DNA of 15,794 bases from Candidatus Zixiibacteriota bacterium (GTDB taxonomy: Bacteria; Zixibacteria; MSB-5A5; GN15; FEB-12): contig JAHIVM010000047.1 of the NCBI GenBank assembly GCA_018816665.1, forward strand, positions 1 to 15,794, read 5' to 3'. This document shows, piece after piece, positions 1-9,534 of this stretch (position 1 is the stretch's first letter; each line of letters begins with the position of its first letter). Made by a program: the position numbers and the translations under genes. The notes beneath the pieces were generated by a model. That model did no database searches, had not been told where the DNA came from, and saw only the letters and a program-made list of their open reading frames with translations.

Positions 1-1494
1 ATACTCGGCTCTGATGGTCCGTTCGCCCGGGACAAGAGCCACCTGCAGGTAGGCATCTTTGTCCGCAGCGCCATTAAAGACCGAGATTATGCTCTCCCCC
101 ACGGCCATATCATAGTTGCCCCACTCCGGCCGGAAAAGAATCTGATCGCCCCGGGTCACGGTACAATCGGTGAAGGTCATCAGGATGATTTTGTTGTGGC
201 GGCGCAAGACTTTGGCCAGTGTGCCCTCGACTCTCACGCCGCTCTCAAACTGCAGCGCCACATCCCTGTTTTCGGTCAGCTCTTTGTCCGCCAACCGCTC
301 GTCGGTCCAGTCTTCCAGCGGCGTACTTTCGCCGGCCAATCGGCCAACCGGGGAGCCGAAGCCTTCGGCATGATAGTCCTTGCCGTGGCCCTCGAGCTGG
401 GCATCGTCTACCGCCAGCGCCACGGGACCCGTAAACTTCAGGTACTCCGGCTGTTCTCCCCCGCCGGATACGGCCTCCGTCACCACGCCCGAGACCTGCA
501 ATCCCGAGCTGTACACGGCGGTAGCCAGGTTGCGGCAGGCCACTGCTTTGCTCAGCCCTTTCATACCGCCCACGCTGAAAGCCATGGTGGAAACGAACGT
601 CTCCAGAATCTCCGCCAGCATCTCAAAGTCAGGCGTCACAAACAGATGCGGCTGCTGGGTCGTGATATCAAAAGCGTAGTTCTGGGCCGCTAATTCGTAC
701 GGGAGCTTTTTTACATGATCCTTGAGGCAGTTGACCGATTCGCCTATCGATGACAGCAGCCCCGCGCCGTAGATCTTGGGGGCATCCAGCGTCCCGATCA
801 GCCCGTATTCCACGGTCCACCAGTGCAGGCGGGACAGGCGGGCCATTTCCGAGGGCTCCCCGAGGTTGTTCTGGCAGGTTTCGACCTTCCGTTCAGCTTC
901 GGCTATCTCCTCCGCCGAAGCGGTTGGTCTTTCCTTTATAATAGAGAGATGCCGGATAGCCTCGTAGAGTTCGAAATCCTGGCGGGAGGACATCGCCCGG
1001 GCACCGACCTCGCCGAACCGACGTAAATACTCGGCGTATTCAACATCGACAATAATGGGCGCATGACCGGCCGCTTCATGGACAATATCGGGTGCCGGGG
1101 TATATTCAATATGGTTGATCTGGCGCATGTCGCAGGCTATGACCAGGACTTTGTAAGCCTGGAATTCCATAAAAGCTGCCGGAGGAATGAACCCGTCAAC
1201 CGCCACCGCACCCCAGCCTATCCGTCCCAGGATGACGTTCATTTCCTCAATACTGGGGATATGCTCGATTGAGATGCCCGTATCCAGAAGGCCCTGGAAA
1301 TAGACTTTATGCGCATATTTGCGAAGGAAATGGACGTTCTGGCGCATGATATACCGCCAGACGGCATGGTCAATCGAGGTATACTCGTCGTACCGCTGAT
1401 CGACAATGAACTGCCTCAGGTGGTTCGGCAGGCGTGCCACCTGCGGGTTATCCAGCGTCGCGGCGCCGGCGGTGCTTCTGTCTGTACCCTGCAT
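1..1494 (-). CDS. Aromatic amino acid hydroxylase (phenylalanine 4-monooxygenase-like), C-terminus cut by window edge
   Basis: Non-haem iron, pterin-dependent hydroxylase, most likely phenylalanine to tyrosine in the cytoplasm. The frame is open from an ATG at 1494 to the left edge, giving 498 visible residues. The iron site is complete. A PDIVHEAAGH motif supplies His139 and His144, and WWTVEYG supplies Glu229, matching the two-His/one-Glu triad of phenylalanine hydroxylase. There is no N-terminal ACT domain; the protein starts almost directly with the catalytic fold. After about residue 320 comes a further region of at least 175 residues, unlike the short tetramerisation tail of animal enzymes. 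Such long forms occur in Bacteroidota-like bacteria. The start is favoured by GGGAG at 1505-1509, ten bases upstream, and by a promoter at 1531-1559. The gene is divergent from the homogentisate operon, which would degrade its product. The family is sure; phenylalanine as substrate rather than tyrosine or tryptophan is inferred from this context. Confidence 0.93.
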   Translation of the reverse strand, partial: MQGTDRSTAGAATLDNPQVARLPNHLRQFIVDQRYDEYTSIDHAVWRYIMRQNVHFLRKYAHKVYFQGLLDTGISIEHIPSIEEMNVILGRIGWGAVAVDGFIPPAAFMEFQAYKVLVIACDMRQINHIEYTPAPDIVHEAAGHAPIIVDVEYAEYLRRFGEVGARAMSSRQDFELYEAIRHLSIIKERPTASAEEIAEAERKVETCQNNLGEPSEMARLSRLHWWTVEYGLIGTLDAPKIYGAGLLSSIGESVNCLKDHVKKLPYELAAQNYAFDITTQQPHLFVTPDFEMLAEILETFVSTMAFSVGGMKGLSKAVACRNLATAVYSSGLQVSGVVTEAVSGGGEQPEYLKFTGPVALAVDDAQLEGHGKDYHAEGFGSPVGRLAGESTPLEDWTDERLADKELTENRDVALQFESGVRVEGTLAKVLRRHNKIILMTFTDCTVTRGDQILFRPEWGNYDMAVGESIISVFNGAADKDAYLQVALVPGERTIRAEY

Positions 1495-1530
1495 TCCCGG
1501 ATATCTCCCAATAATAAACTTAATTGGTCC

Positions 1531-1559
1531 AATATATCTATATCTAACACCAAATTCAA
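1531..1559 (-). promoter_or_regulatory. Sigma70-like promoter for the aromatic amino acid hydroxylase
   Basis: On the minus strand, TTGAAT (1559-1554) and TATATT (1536-1531) are separated by exactly 17 bases. They match the sigma70 consensus at 4/6 and 5/6 positions. Transcription would start near 1524, giving a leader of about 30 bases that contains the GGGAG ribosome site and leads to the ATG at 1494. The region is visibly AT-rich against a GC-rich background. This is inference from consensus and position only. Confidence 0.5.
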
Positions 1560-1606
1560 GTCCCCGGTGCCGTAAAAGCGACGGTCTCGAGCGCGATCAG
1601 TCGGTT

Positions 1607-1620
1607 CTTCGGATCCGAAG
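1607..1620. promoter_or_regulatory. Perfect 14-bp palindrome, candidate operator
   Basis: CTTCGGATCCGAAG is its own reverse complement over all 14 bases. It lies in the 279-bp spacer between the divergent hydroxylase and the hppD operon, about 50 bases upstream of the hydroxylase -35 element and just left of the candidate operon promoter. A separate inverted pair, AAGTAC (1618-1623) and GTACTT (1646-1651), begins at its right edge. A dimeric regulator sensing an aromatic intermediate could bind here to control both directions. No regulator gene is in the window, so this is a position-based suggestion. Confidence 0.35.
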
Positions 1621-1623
1621 TAC

Positions 1624-1652
1624 TTGCCAATGCTCTATCCGGGCGGTACTTT
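1624..1652 (+). promoter_or_regulatory. Possible promoter for the tyrosine-degradation operon
   Basis: TTGCCA (1624-1629, 5/6 to the -35 consensus) is followed after 17 bases by TACTTT (1647-1652, only 3/6 to the -10 consensus). The start would be near 1660, with a leader of about 115 bases before hppD at 1774. The inverted pair AAGTAC/GTACTT overlaps these elements. The weak -10 box makes this a tentative call, or suggests a promoter that needs an activator. Confidence 0.22.
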
Positions 1653-1773
1653 ATGACAGGTGGGACAATCAGATACCGGCATCCATCGCAGTACTGTCGT
1701 GCGGTCGGCTCCGCGACGGAACCATCTCCCGGAGTGACGGTTACAGACGTAAATATATTGAGGGAGCAATACG

Positions 1774-2913
1774 ATGAGCGACTCAATGGATATACGCGGA
1801 TACGACTATGTCGAATTTTATGTCGGCTCGGCCAAAATGGTCGCCTACTGGTACGCCAAAGCCATGGGCATGGAGATTACGGGCTACCTGGGGCCGGAAA
1901 CCGGTGTCCGGGACCGCATGTCCTACTACCTGACCAAAAACAATCTCAAAATAGTGGTCACCTCGGCCCTGCAGCCGGAGTGCTACGATGTGGCCGGCTT
2001 TGTGGCCAAACACGGCGACGGCGCCAAGCGCTGGGCGGTGGAGGTTGACGATGTTGGTTCGGCGTTTCGTTACGCCACCACCCGGGGTGCCGTGATGGTA
2101 TCAAAACCCCGGCGATTCGAGAACGACCACGGGTATGTCGAAGAGGCGGCCATACGCCTTTACGATGACACCGAACTCGTGTTCATCAATCGCGATCACT
2201 ATGACTACATTTTCAGGCCGGATTTCTGCAAACCGCATCAGCAGATCAACATTGTCTGCGAGGATACCGGCTTGATAGGTATCGATCATATTGTGGGCAA
2301 CGTTCGCGAAAACGAGATGAATGTCTGGGCGGCATACTTCAACCAGACGATGGGTTTTGAGACGTTTGTTGATTTCAAGGCCGGTGATATCGGCACCAAG
2401 TATTCGGCCCTCCTCTCTAAAGTCGTGCGGAGCAAGGACAGCGTCATACGTAATCCGATAAATGAACCGTTCGAGGGACTCAAAAAGTCCCAGATCGAGG
2501 AGTATATCGAGCAGTATCGGGGTTCGGGCATACAGCACATCGCCATTGCCACCAGGGACATTGTCAGCACCATTCGCGCCCTGCGCAACAACGGCATGGA
2601 ATTCCTGCGTGTGCCGGATACGTACTACGATATGCTGCGCAGCCGCAAAGACCTGAAGATCAACGAGAACATCGATGATCTCCAGGAGCAGCACATCCTG
2701 TGCGACAAGGAGAGCAACGGCTACCTGCTGCAGTTGTTCACCAAACCCATCGGGGACCGCCCCACGTTCTTTTTTGAGTTTATCCAGCGCACCGGGGACA
2801 GCCAGGGATTCGGCAAGGGAAATTTCCAGGCACTGTTTGAATCAATAGAACTGGATCAGAAACTTCGCGGCAACCTGGATCGTGAGCCGCAAGGGGAAAT
2901 GCCGGCCTGCTGA
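1774..2913 (+). CDS. hppD: 4-hydroxyphenylpyruvate dioxygenase
   Basis: Cytoplasmic Fe(II) enzyme that converts 4-hydroxyphenylpyruvate plus oxygen to homogentisate and CO2, the first committed step of tyrosine breakdown in this route. The 379-residue length is normal for the family. Two vicinal-oxygen-chelate domains are visible, at about residues 7-140 and 165-345. The iron ligands fit His172 (GIDHIVGNV), His255 (GIQHIAIAT) and Glu335 (FFFEFIQR). The C-terminal part has the family's FGKGNFQALFESIE segment. The ATG at 1774 has GAGGGAG at 1760-1766, seven bases upstream. The next gene, homogentisate dioxygenase, starts 29 bases after the stop, so they are very probably cotranscribed. Hydroxymandelate synthase is a close relative using the same substrate, but the downstream hmgA and fah-type genes argue for the dioxygenase. 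Confidence 0.96.
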   Translation: MSDSMDIRGYDYVEFYVGSAKMVAYWYAKAMGMEITGYLGPETGVRDRMSYYLTKNNLKIVVTSALQPECYDVAGFVAKHGDGAKRWAVEVDDVGSAFRYATTRGAVMVSKPRRFENDHGYVEEAAIRLYDDTELVFINRDHYDYIFRPDFCKPHQQINIVCEDTGLIGIDHIVGNVRENEMNVWAAYFNQTMGFETFVDFKAGDIGTKYSALLSKVVRSKDSVIRNPINEPFEGLKKSQIEEYIEQYRGSGIQHIAIATRDIVSTIRALRNNGMEFLRVPDTYYDMLRSRKDLKINENIDDLQEQHILCDKESNGYLLQLFTKPIGDRPTFFFEFIQRTGDSQGFGKGNFQALFESIELDQKLRGNLDREPQGEMPAC

Positions 2914-2942
2914 CACGTTCAGCTATCGACACGGAGGAACAC

Positions 2943-4100
2943 ATGCCGTTTTACCACAGAGTCGGAGATATTCCGAGAGTCAAGCACACGACGTTTTACA
3001 AGGACGATGGTTCCTCGTTGTACCGCGAGGAGTTGTTTTCCAGCAAGGGATTCTCCGGCGTATACTCGAACAAGTATCACATACATCTGCCGACCGCCGT
3101 TCTCAGTGCGAAGGAACTCGAACCGCGCAATGGTACTGAATGGCCCGAGGCCTCGGTTTTGTATTTCCACTTTTATACCGATGACAAACGTACGGCCGGG
3201 GATTTCATCGGGTCACGCAACGTCTTTCTGCAAAACGCCCACTGCGTCATTGCGACCGCCAACCCTGCCGAAGACACCCACCTGTTCTACCGCAACGCCT
3301 ATGCCGCCGAGTACGTGTTTGTCCATCGGGGCAGCGGCGTGTTGCTTACTGATTTCGGCCAGCTGCGCTTTGGACCGGGAGACCAGTTGATCATCCCGCG
3401 CGCCGTCACGTATCAATTGAAGTTTGACTCCTACCATGACAACAAGCTGTTGATAGTCGAGTCCGATACGGCGTACGAGATCCCCACCCACTTCCGCAAC
3501 GACTACGGCCAGTTGCTGGAACACGCCCCTTATTGTGAACGAGACTTCAGGCGGCCCGAGTTTATGAACCCGAACGGCGATTCCGGCAGGTTTACGATAA
3601 TCGTGAAGGCGGGGCATCGACTGTTTGAGCACATTGTGCCGCATCATCCATTCGGCGTGGTGGGCTGGGACGGGTACCTGTATCCGTTTGCGTTCAACAT
3701 CCGTGACTACCATGCCAAGGTCGGCCGCATTCACCTGCCGCCGCCGGTGCACCTGGTTTTCAAAACACAGCACTTCATCATGTGCAATTTCGTGCCGCGC
3801 CTGTTTGATTTTCATCCCGATGCCATACCCGCGCCGTATTTCCACTCCAATATCGACAGCGATGAAGTCCTGTACTATGTCGAGGGTGATTTCATGTCCC
3901 GCAAGGGTGTGAAGGAGGGTTCGATAACCCTGCATCCGGGCGGCATGCCCCACGGACCGCAGCCGGGCAAAACCGAGGAGTCGATTGGCGCCCGACGGAC
4001 CGAGGAGTACGCGATTATGATCGATACCTACGCGCCGTTGCGGCCGACCACCAATGTGCGCGACACTATGGACAAAGACTATGCCCAATCCTGGCTCTAA
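2943..4100 (+). CDS. hmgA: Homogentisate 1,2-dioxygenase
   Basis: Cupin-fold Fe(II) enzyme that opens the ring of homogentisate to give 4-maleylacetoacetate. The protein has 385 residues, the short bacterial form (the human enzyme is about 445). The iron site is recognisable in the C-terminal cupin: PYFHSNIDSDEVLYYVEG supplies His301 and Glu308, and GGMPHGPQPG supplies His337. A well-formed N-terminal beta-rich half (about residues 1-190) contains an AEYVFVHRGSG cupin-like turn. The start is firm: GGAGG at 2933-2937 lies five bases before the ATG. It follows hppD by 29 bases and precedes the fumarylacetoacetate hydrolase by 33, consistent with one operon. The substrate follows from family and neighbours; no key residue is missing. 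Confidence 0.95.
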   Translation: MPFYHRVGDIPRVKHTTFYKDDGSSLYREELFSSKGFSGVYSNKYHIHLPTAVLSAKELEPRNGTEWPEASVLYFHFYTDDKRTAGDFIGSRNVFLQNAHCVIATANPAEDTHLFYRNAYAAEYVFVHRGSGVLLTDFGQLRFGPGDQLIIPRAVTYQLKFDSYHDNKLLIVESDTAYEIPTHFRNDYGQLLEHAPYCERDFRRPEFMNPNGDSGRFTIIVKAGHRLFEHIVPHHPFGVVGWDGYLYPFAFNIRDYHAKVGRIHLPPPVHLVFKTQHFIMCNFVPRLFDFHPDAIPAPYFHSNIDSDEVLYYVEGDFMSRKGVKEGSITLHPGGMPHGPQPGKTEESIGARRTEEYAIMIDTYAPLRPTTNVRDTMDKDYAQSWL

Positions 4101-4133
4101 GATCGGCGAGCCGTTATAGCATAAGGACCACTC

Positions 4134-5156
4134 ATGAAACTTGTCTCTTTTCTCAATAGCGAAAATAAAGAACGCCTGGGCTTTGTCGCCGGAGACCGGA
4201 TCGTCGACCTCCAGCAGGCCGGCAAAGCGCTGTCGATCGACATGCCCGCCTGGATGAACTGCCTCCTGGACGGCGGACCGGAAGCGATGGACAAGGCGCG
4301 CGAAATCGAACGTGCCGTTCTGGACGGCAAGGTCAACGCGGGCGTCGATCGCAAGTCCATCAAACCCCTCGCCCCCGTCCCGCACCCGCCGTCGTGCCGC
4401 GATGCCTACGCGTTTCGTCAGCACGTGGCTACCGCGCGACGCAATCGCGGGGTGGACATGATCCCCGAATTTGACCAGTACCCGGTGTTTTACTTCACCA
4501 ATCACAACGCCGTCATCGGCGAGGGCGAACTGGTGGTGGAGAGCGACCACCTGCTCAAACTTGACTTTGAACTCGAAGCCGCTATCGTGATAGGCAAACG
4601 CGGCCGGAATATTGCATCGAAGGAGGCCGACAGCTACATCGCCGGGTACACCATCATGAACGACTTCTCCGCCCGCGTCTTGCAGATGGAGGAGATGAAG
4701 CTGAATCTCGGACCCGCCAAGGGCAAAGACTTCGCCACCGCCATCGGTCCCTGGCTGGTGACTCCGGATGAACTGGAGAAATACAGAACCTCATCGGAAT
4801 TCGGTGACCGGTATGATTTGCGGATGACCGCGCACCACAACGGCCGGTTGATATCCGACGGTAACATGAACCAGATGAACTGGACCTTTGCCGAGATAAT
4901 CGAGCGCGCCTCCTATGGTGTGGATCTCTACCCCGGTGATGTTATCGGATCCGGCACGGTTGGTACCGGTTGCTATCTGGAACTCAACGGAACGGCCGCC
5001 CTGGAGGCCAAACAGCGCGGCGAGGAATTCTCCCCGACCTGGTTGCAGGTGGGTGATACCATCGAACTGGAAATGACCGGCCTGGGCAGGCTGTCTCATC
5101 GCATCGTAAAGGCCGACAAGGATCGCTCCATCCTGGCCCTGAAGAAAAACGTATGA
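4134..5156 (+). CDS. Fumarylacetoacetate hydrolase family protein (probable fumarylacetoacetase)
   Basis: Most likely cleaves fumarylacetoacetate to fumarate and acetoacetate in the last ring-derived step of the pathway. It has 340 residues, shorter than the roughly 420-residue animal fumarylacetoacetase and typical of bacterial FAH-family proteins. Residues 1-75 form an N-terminal domain starting MKLVSFL. The catalytic FAH fold follows at about 85-335. The metal ligands are visible as Glu146 and Glu148 (DFELEAAIVIG) and Asp177 (MNDFSAR). GPAKGKDFATAIGPW and GSGTVGTGC are further family signatures. AAGGA at 4123-4127 precedes the ATG by six bases. The stop overlaps the next start by four bases (ATGA), indicating translational coupling. 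FAH-family proteins have varied substrates, so the exact activity rests on the hppD-hmgA context. No isomerase gene is nearby, so direct hydrolysis of maleylacetoacetate is also possible. Confidence 0.9.
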   Translation: MKLVSFLNSENKERLGFVAGDRIVDLQQAGKALSIDMPAWMNCLLDGGPEAMDKAREIERAVLDGKVNAGVDRKSIKPLAPVPHPPSCRDAYAFRQHVATARRNRGVDMIPEFDQYPVFYFTNHNAVIGEGELVVESDHLLKLDFELEAAIVIGKRGRNIASKEADSYIAGYTIMNDFSARVLQMEEMKLNLGPAKGKDFATAIGPWLVTPDELEKYRTSSEFGDRYDLRMTAHHNGRLISDGNMNQMNWTFAEIIERASYGVDLYPGDVIGSGTVGTGCYLELNGTAALEAKQRGEEFSPTWLQVGDTIELEMTGLGRLSHRIVKADKDRSILALKKNV

Positions 5157-6118
5157 TCGACATCGAACCGAAAGATCTCACCACCCAGCAGGTGTTCGGC
5201 TACCTGCTCGGTGGCATAGCCCCGCGACCGATTGCGCTGGTGTCGACCGTCGCCGCCGACGGCACTGTCAATCTGTCGCCGTTTTCGTTTTTTAACACCT
5301 TCGGCGCCAACCCGCCCATCGTTGCCTTTTCGCCCTCGCGGCGCGTACGCGATAATACCACCAAGGATACATACGGCAATCTGCTGGCAACGAGAGAGTG
5401 TGTAATTCAGGCGGTAACGTACGCCATGGTCCAGCAGGTATCTTTGGCCTCCACCGAATACGGTTCGGAGATTGATGAGTTTGTCAAGTCCGGCCTCACC
5501 AAAGTGCCATCGGATATCGTGAAGCCCCCCCGGGTGCAGGAATCGCCGTTTCAGATGGAATGTCGGTTGCAGCAGATGATCACACTGGGTGACGGCGGGG
5601 GGGCCGGCAACCTGGCTATCTGCGAGGTGGTGAAGTTTCACATCGCCGAGGACATTATTGAAAACGGTGTCATCCAGCCCGAGCGGATTGATCTGGTGGC
5701 CCGTATGGGCGCCGACTTTTACACTCGCGCCTCCGGGGAGGCCGTATTCGAGGTGCGCAAGCCGCTGGTCACGAAGGGCATCGGGTACGATCAACTGCCG
5801 GAGTTCATTCGCCGTTCCGATGTGCTCACCGCAAACAATCTTGCGCAATTGGCCAACACCGAGCACACTCCCTCCGCAGATGACATCCGGGAGTTCCGGG
5901 ACAGCCTGGAGCCGGTAGCCGGTGACCGCCAGGCTTATGAACGGGCGGCCCGTCTGGACGAATATGATACGATGATGTCGCTGGCGCTCACGCTGGCCGA
6001 GGACGGTGCCGCCGATGCATCGGCGCTGATGCTGCGAGCGGCTGCCACCGCCCTCGACGATGACAATGTTGAGTTTGCGTGGAAAGCGGCTCTGCTGAGT
6101 CGCGACTATGTACGATAA
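5153..6118 (+). CDS. Flavin-reductase-like FMN-binding protein with helical C-terminal tail
   Basis: A 321-residue member of the flavin reductase-like (flavoredoxin/DIM6-NTAB) superfamily. The FMN-binding split-barrel domain spans about residues 12-205. It shows the family patterns GGIAPRPIALVST, NLSPFSFFNTFGANPP and RMGADFYTR. A segment at 208-236 (KGIGYDQLPEFIRRSDVLT and following) seems characteristic of this subfamily. The last 80 residues (about 240-321) are acidic, alanine-rich and predicted helical, and lie beyond the usual domain. The start ATG at 5153 overlaps the previous stop by four bases, so translation is probably coupled to the fumarylacetoacetate hydrolase. Its role is unknown: possibilities are supplying reduced flavin, an undescribed redox side step, or a housekeeping function for the two dioxygenases. 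The family is well supported; the reaction is not. Confidence 0.87.
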   Translation: MIDIEPKDLTTQQVFGYLLGGIAPRPIALVSTVAADGTVNLSPFSFFNTFGANPPIVAFSPSRRVRDNTTKDTYGNLLATRECVIQAVTYAMVQQVSLASTEYGSEIDEFVKSGLTKVPSDIVKPPRVQESPFQMECRLQQMITLGDGGGAGNLAICEVVKFHIAEDIIENGVIQPERIDLVARMGADFYTRASGEAVFEVRKPLVTKGIGYDQLPEFIRRSDVLTANNLAQLANTEHTPSADDIREFRDSLEPVAGDRQAYERAARLDEYDTMMSLALTLAEDGAADASALMLRAAATALDDDNVEFAWKAALLSRDYVR

Positions 6119-6134
6119 CCCCGCCCGTCCGGGG
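6119..6134 (+). other. Small GC hairpin between the flavin reductase stop and the synthetase start
   Basis: CCCCG (6119-6123) and CGGGG (6130-6134) can pair over a six-base loop, directly after the TAA at 6116-6118 and 22 bases before the GTG start at 6157. There is no T-run, so it is not a normal terminator. It could stabilise the upstream message or set the relative expression of the last gene. A five-base GC stem can arise by chance at this base composition. Confidence 0.25.
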
Positions 6135-6156
6135 ACATGATTTCGGGGGAGGATGC

Positions 6157-8097
<1,941 letters not shown>

Positions 8098-8120
8098 CCG
8101 GCGGCGTCTCAGCCCACCGG
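8098..8120 (-). terminator. Compact terminator-like hairpin for the leftward membrane protein gene
   Basis: Read on the minus strand, CCGGTGG (8120-8114), a nine-base loop and CCGCCGG (8104-8098) form a seven-pair stem with one G-U pair. The T-rich run TTATTTCAATT follows. The TGA stop of the leftward gene (8111-8109) lies inside the loop. On the plus strand the same stem carries a C-A mismatch and lacks a T-run, so it should mainly stop leftward transcription. The two convergent genes leave only 11 bases between stops. The T-run is interrupted, so confidence is moderate. Confidence 0.4.
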
Positions 8121-9380
8121 CATATTGGCATCGCGCTTCTCACGCCACCGGGATACCCGGTTGGACACCGTGCTCACGACCAGGCGCCCGGCCTTGCGCA
8201 GGTTTTTTTCCAGCCGTTCTTCACCACGTATCAGCGTCAACCGTTGCCGGTTGGCTTTGATGTCTTCCAGCACGTTACCCAGTTCTTTGCCGTAGTTGCC
8301 GGCGTGACGCATACGTTGTATGTTCTGATCCAGTTGCCCGGCGAAATGCCCCGGATCATCGAGATTCATCTTCCTGATTCGTTCGGCTGAGTCCTTCTCG
8401 ACCCGGTCAAACACGTATTCCTGTTCATCCATAATCAGGGAACCGCAAATGGCCATGACGATTACGATGAAGTCTATCACGAACGCAAACAGCAGCGAGA
8501 AAAATGTCAGGCGGTCCATCGGATACAGATCCGCAATCACCAGCATCAACGCCTGCTGACCGTTGGCCGGCTTCTCCACAAAATCCGAGGGGAACGGCGG
8601 TTCGGGCAATGACGGCGTTTCGGTGGTGATCATCGCGTATGCGGCGGTCGGGAAGTTTACGACAGCGTAGTTGACCAGATCGTATTGCTCGGTAACCGGC
8701 AGGTTGCTGTTAAGCATCAGGGCCAGTGAATCAATTGCGTGCACGTACTTGCCCACGGCCCAGAGGTTGTTCTGGACCTGGTTGCGCCATGACGCCAGAT
8801 AGTTGCTGATAATTCCCTTGCCGGCACCCTGGCGATACGAAGTCCCCTGTCGTTGCTGCCAGGAATCCACGGTCCGACGGGCGCCATCAATAATTTCCTG
8901 CACCACCGGATCGTTGGACCCTTCATCAACTATGGTCGCCCAGCCCTTGGTATCTTCCAGTTCCAGCAAATCGGTTACCCGTTTTTCCTGGTACTCGGCC
9001 CGGGCCAATGCCTGTCTCGCGACGGTGGCGAATTCGCGCACTACCGGACGGCTCGCCTCGGCGTATCCCGCTCGCGCTTCATGGGCCCGCGTATTACCCT
9101 TGAGGCTGGAGCTGAAATTGGCATACGAAAAGAAGATCGAAAAGGCGGCCGCCGAGGCAAACACCAGCGCGTAGGCCGCGCGGCTCTGGCGCACCCGCAT
9201 GATATTCCAGGCGATGCCCAGCATGGCGGTTTGCAGCCCCAGCGATCCGATCAGGGCCAGCGGCTTGGCCAGGAAGATGGCCAGCCCGGCATAGGTGGTG
9301 AAAAACGAAAGCACCGATATGAGAAGAATCCCGAGGTAAATCATCGATGAGGTCAGCGTAATGGATCGGCCTGCAGACAT
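8109..9380 (-). CDS. Multi-pass membrane protein of unknown function
   Basis: No family was recognised. From the ATG at 9380 the protein has 423 residues. Three hydrophobic segments (about 13-37, 39-60, 67-88) are followed by a hydrophilic loop of some 200 residues (about 90-288) and a fourth segment (291-317). A charged, helix-prone cytoplasmic-type tail of about 105 residues ends rich in Arg and Lys (RKAGRL, RWREKRD). The loop begins with an Ala/Arg/Glu-rich stretch (100-140) that may be helical or coiled coil. The start is chosen from AAGGTGG a few bases upstream. The frame stays open to 9545, but those extra 55 residues are polar, low in hydrophobic content and overlap the likely divergent promoters. 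The gene runs opposite to both neighbours and appears monocistronic. Its layout (short helical anchor, large external loop, basic tail) would suit a sensor or cell-envelope factor, but nothing in the sequence proves that. Confidence 0.8.
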   Translation of the reverse strand: MSAGRSITLTSSMIYLGILLISVLSFFTTYAGLAIFLAKPLALIGSLGLQTAMLGIAWNIMRVRQSRAAYALVFASAAAFSIFFSYANFSSSLKGNTRAHEARAGYAEASRPVVREFATVARQALARAEYQEKRVTDLLELEDTKGWATIVDEGSNDPVVQEIIDGARRTVDSWQQRQGTSYRQGAGKGIISNYLASWRNQVQNNLWAVGKYVHAIDSLALMLNSNLPVTEQYDLVNYAVVNFPTAAYAMITTETPSLPEPPFPSDFVEKPANGQQALMLVIADLYPMDRLTFFSLLFAFVIDFIVIVMAICGSLIMDEQEYVFDRVEKDSAERIRKMNLDDPGHFAGQLDQNIQRMRHAGNYGKELGNVLEDIKANRQRLTLIRGEERLEKNLRKAGRLVVSTVSNRVSRWREKRDANMPVG

Positions 9381-9502
9381 GTCTCCACCTTTCTGTGCAC
9401 TTCCCGGTTGTCCGGCATCCCTGCGGCCGGCTGTTCCCTTTGTGTCATTATCGACCCCTTGCACCGATGGTTTAACGGTCGGACAGAGTTGATTATCAGT
9501 CC

Positions 9503-9529
9503 TGTATAACCCCCCGCCTGGCCTATCAA
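9503..9529 (-). promoter_or_regulatory. Possible promoter for the leftward membrane protein gene
   Basis: On the minus strand TTGATA (9529-9524) and TATACA (9508-9503) match the sigma70 boxes at 5/6 and 4/6, but the spacer is a short 15 bases. The start would lie near 9496, with a leader of about 115 bases to the ATG at 9380. It sits back to back with the better rightward promoter at 9535-9563. The rest of the 188-bp spacer 9381-9568 shows no gene. Confidence 0.25.
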
Positions 9530-9534
9530 AACTG

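Noticed and set aside
196..693. 165-codon plus-strand frame opposite the hydroxylase
   Set aside because: The minus strand encodes the hydroxylase C-terminal region in a continuous frame; the plus frame is Arg/His-rich shadow sequence.
1556..1786. 76-codon minus-strand frame in the divergent spacer
   Set aside because: It overlaps the hppD start and the promoter region, has no hydrophobic or domain pattern, and is short enough to occur by chance.
2101..2694. 197-codon minus-strand frame inside hppD
   Set aside because: It is entirely inside a conserved dioxygenase gene and shows no signature of its own.
3213..4550. 445-codon open frame on the minus strand opposite hmgA and the FAH gene
   Set aside because: The plus-strand proteins are clear enzymes with intact active sites. 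The antisense frame spans two genes and their spacer, has no ribosome site and is explained by GC-rich codon bias.
6079..6156. Upstream ATG extension of acetoacetyl-CoA synthetase
   Set aside because: It would overlap the preceding gene by 40 bases and add residues unlike the family. The GTG at 6157 has a strong ribosome site and gives the normal N-terminus.
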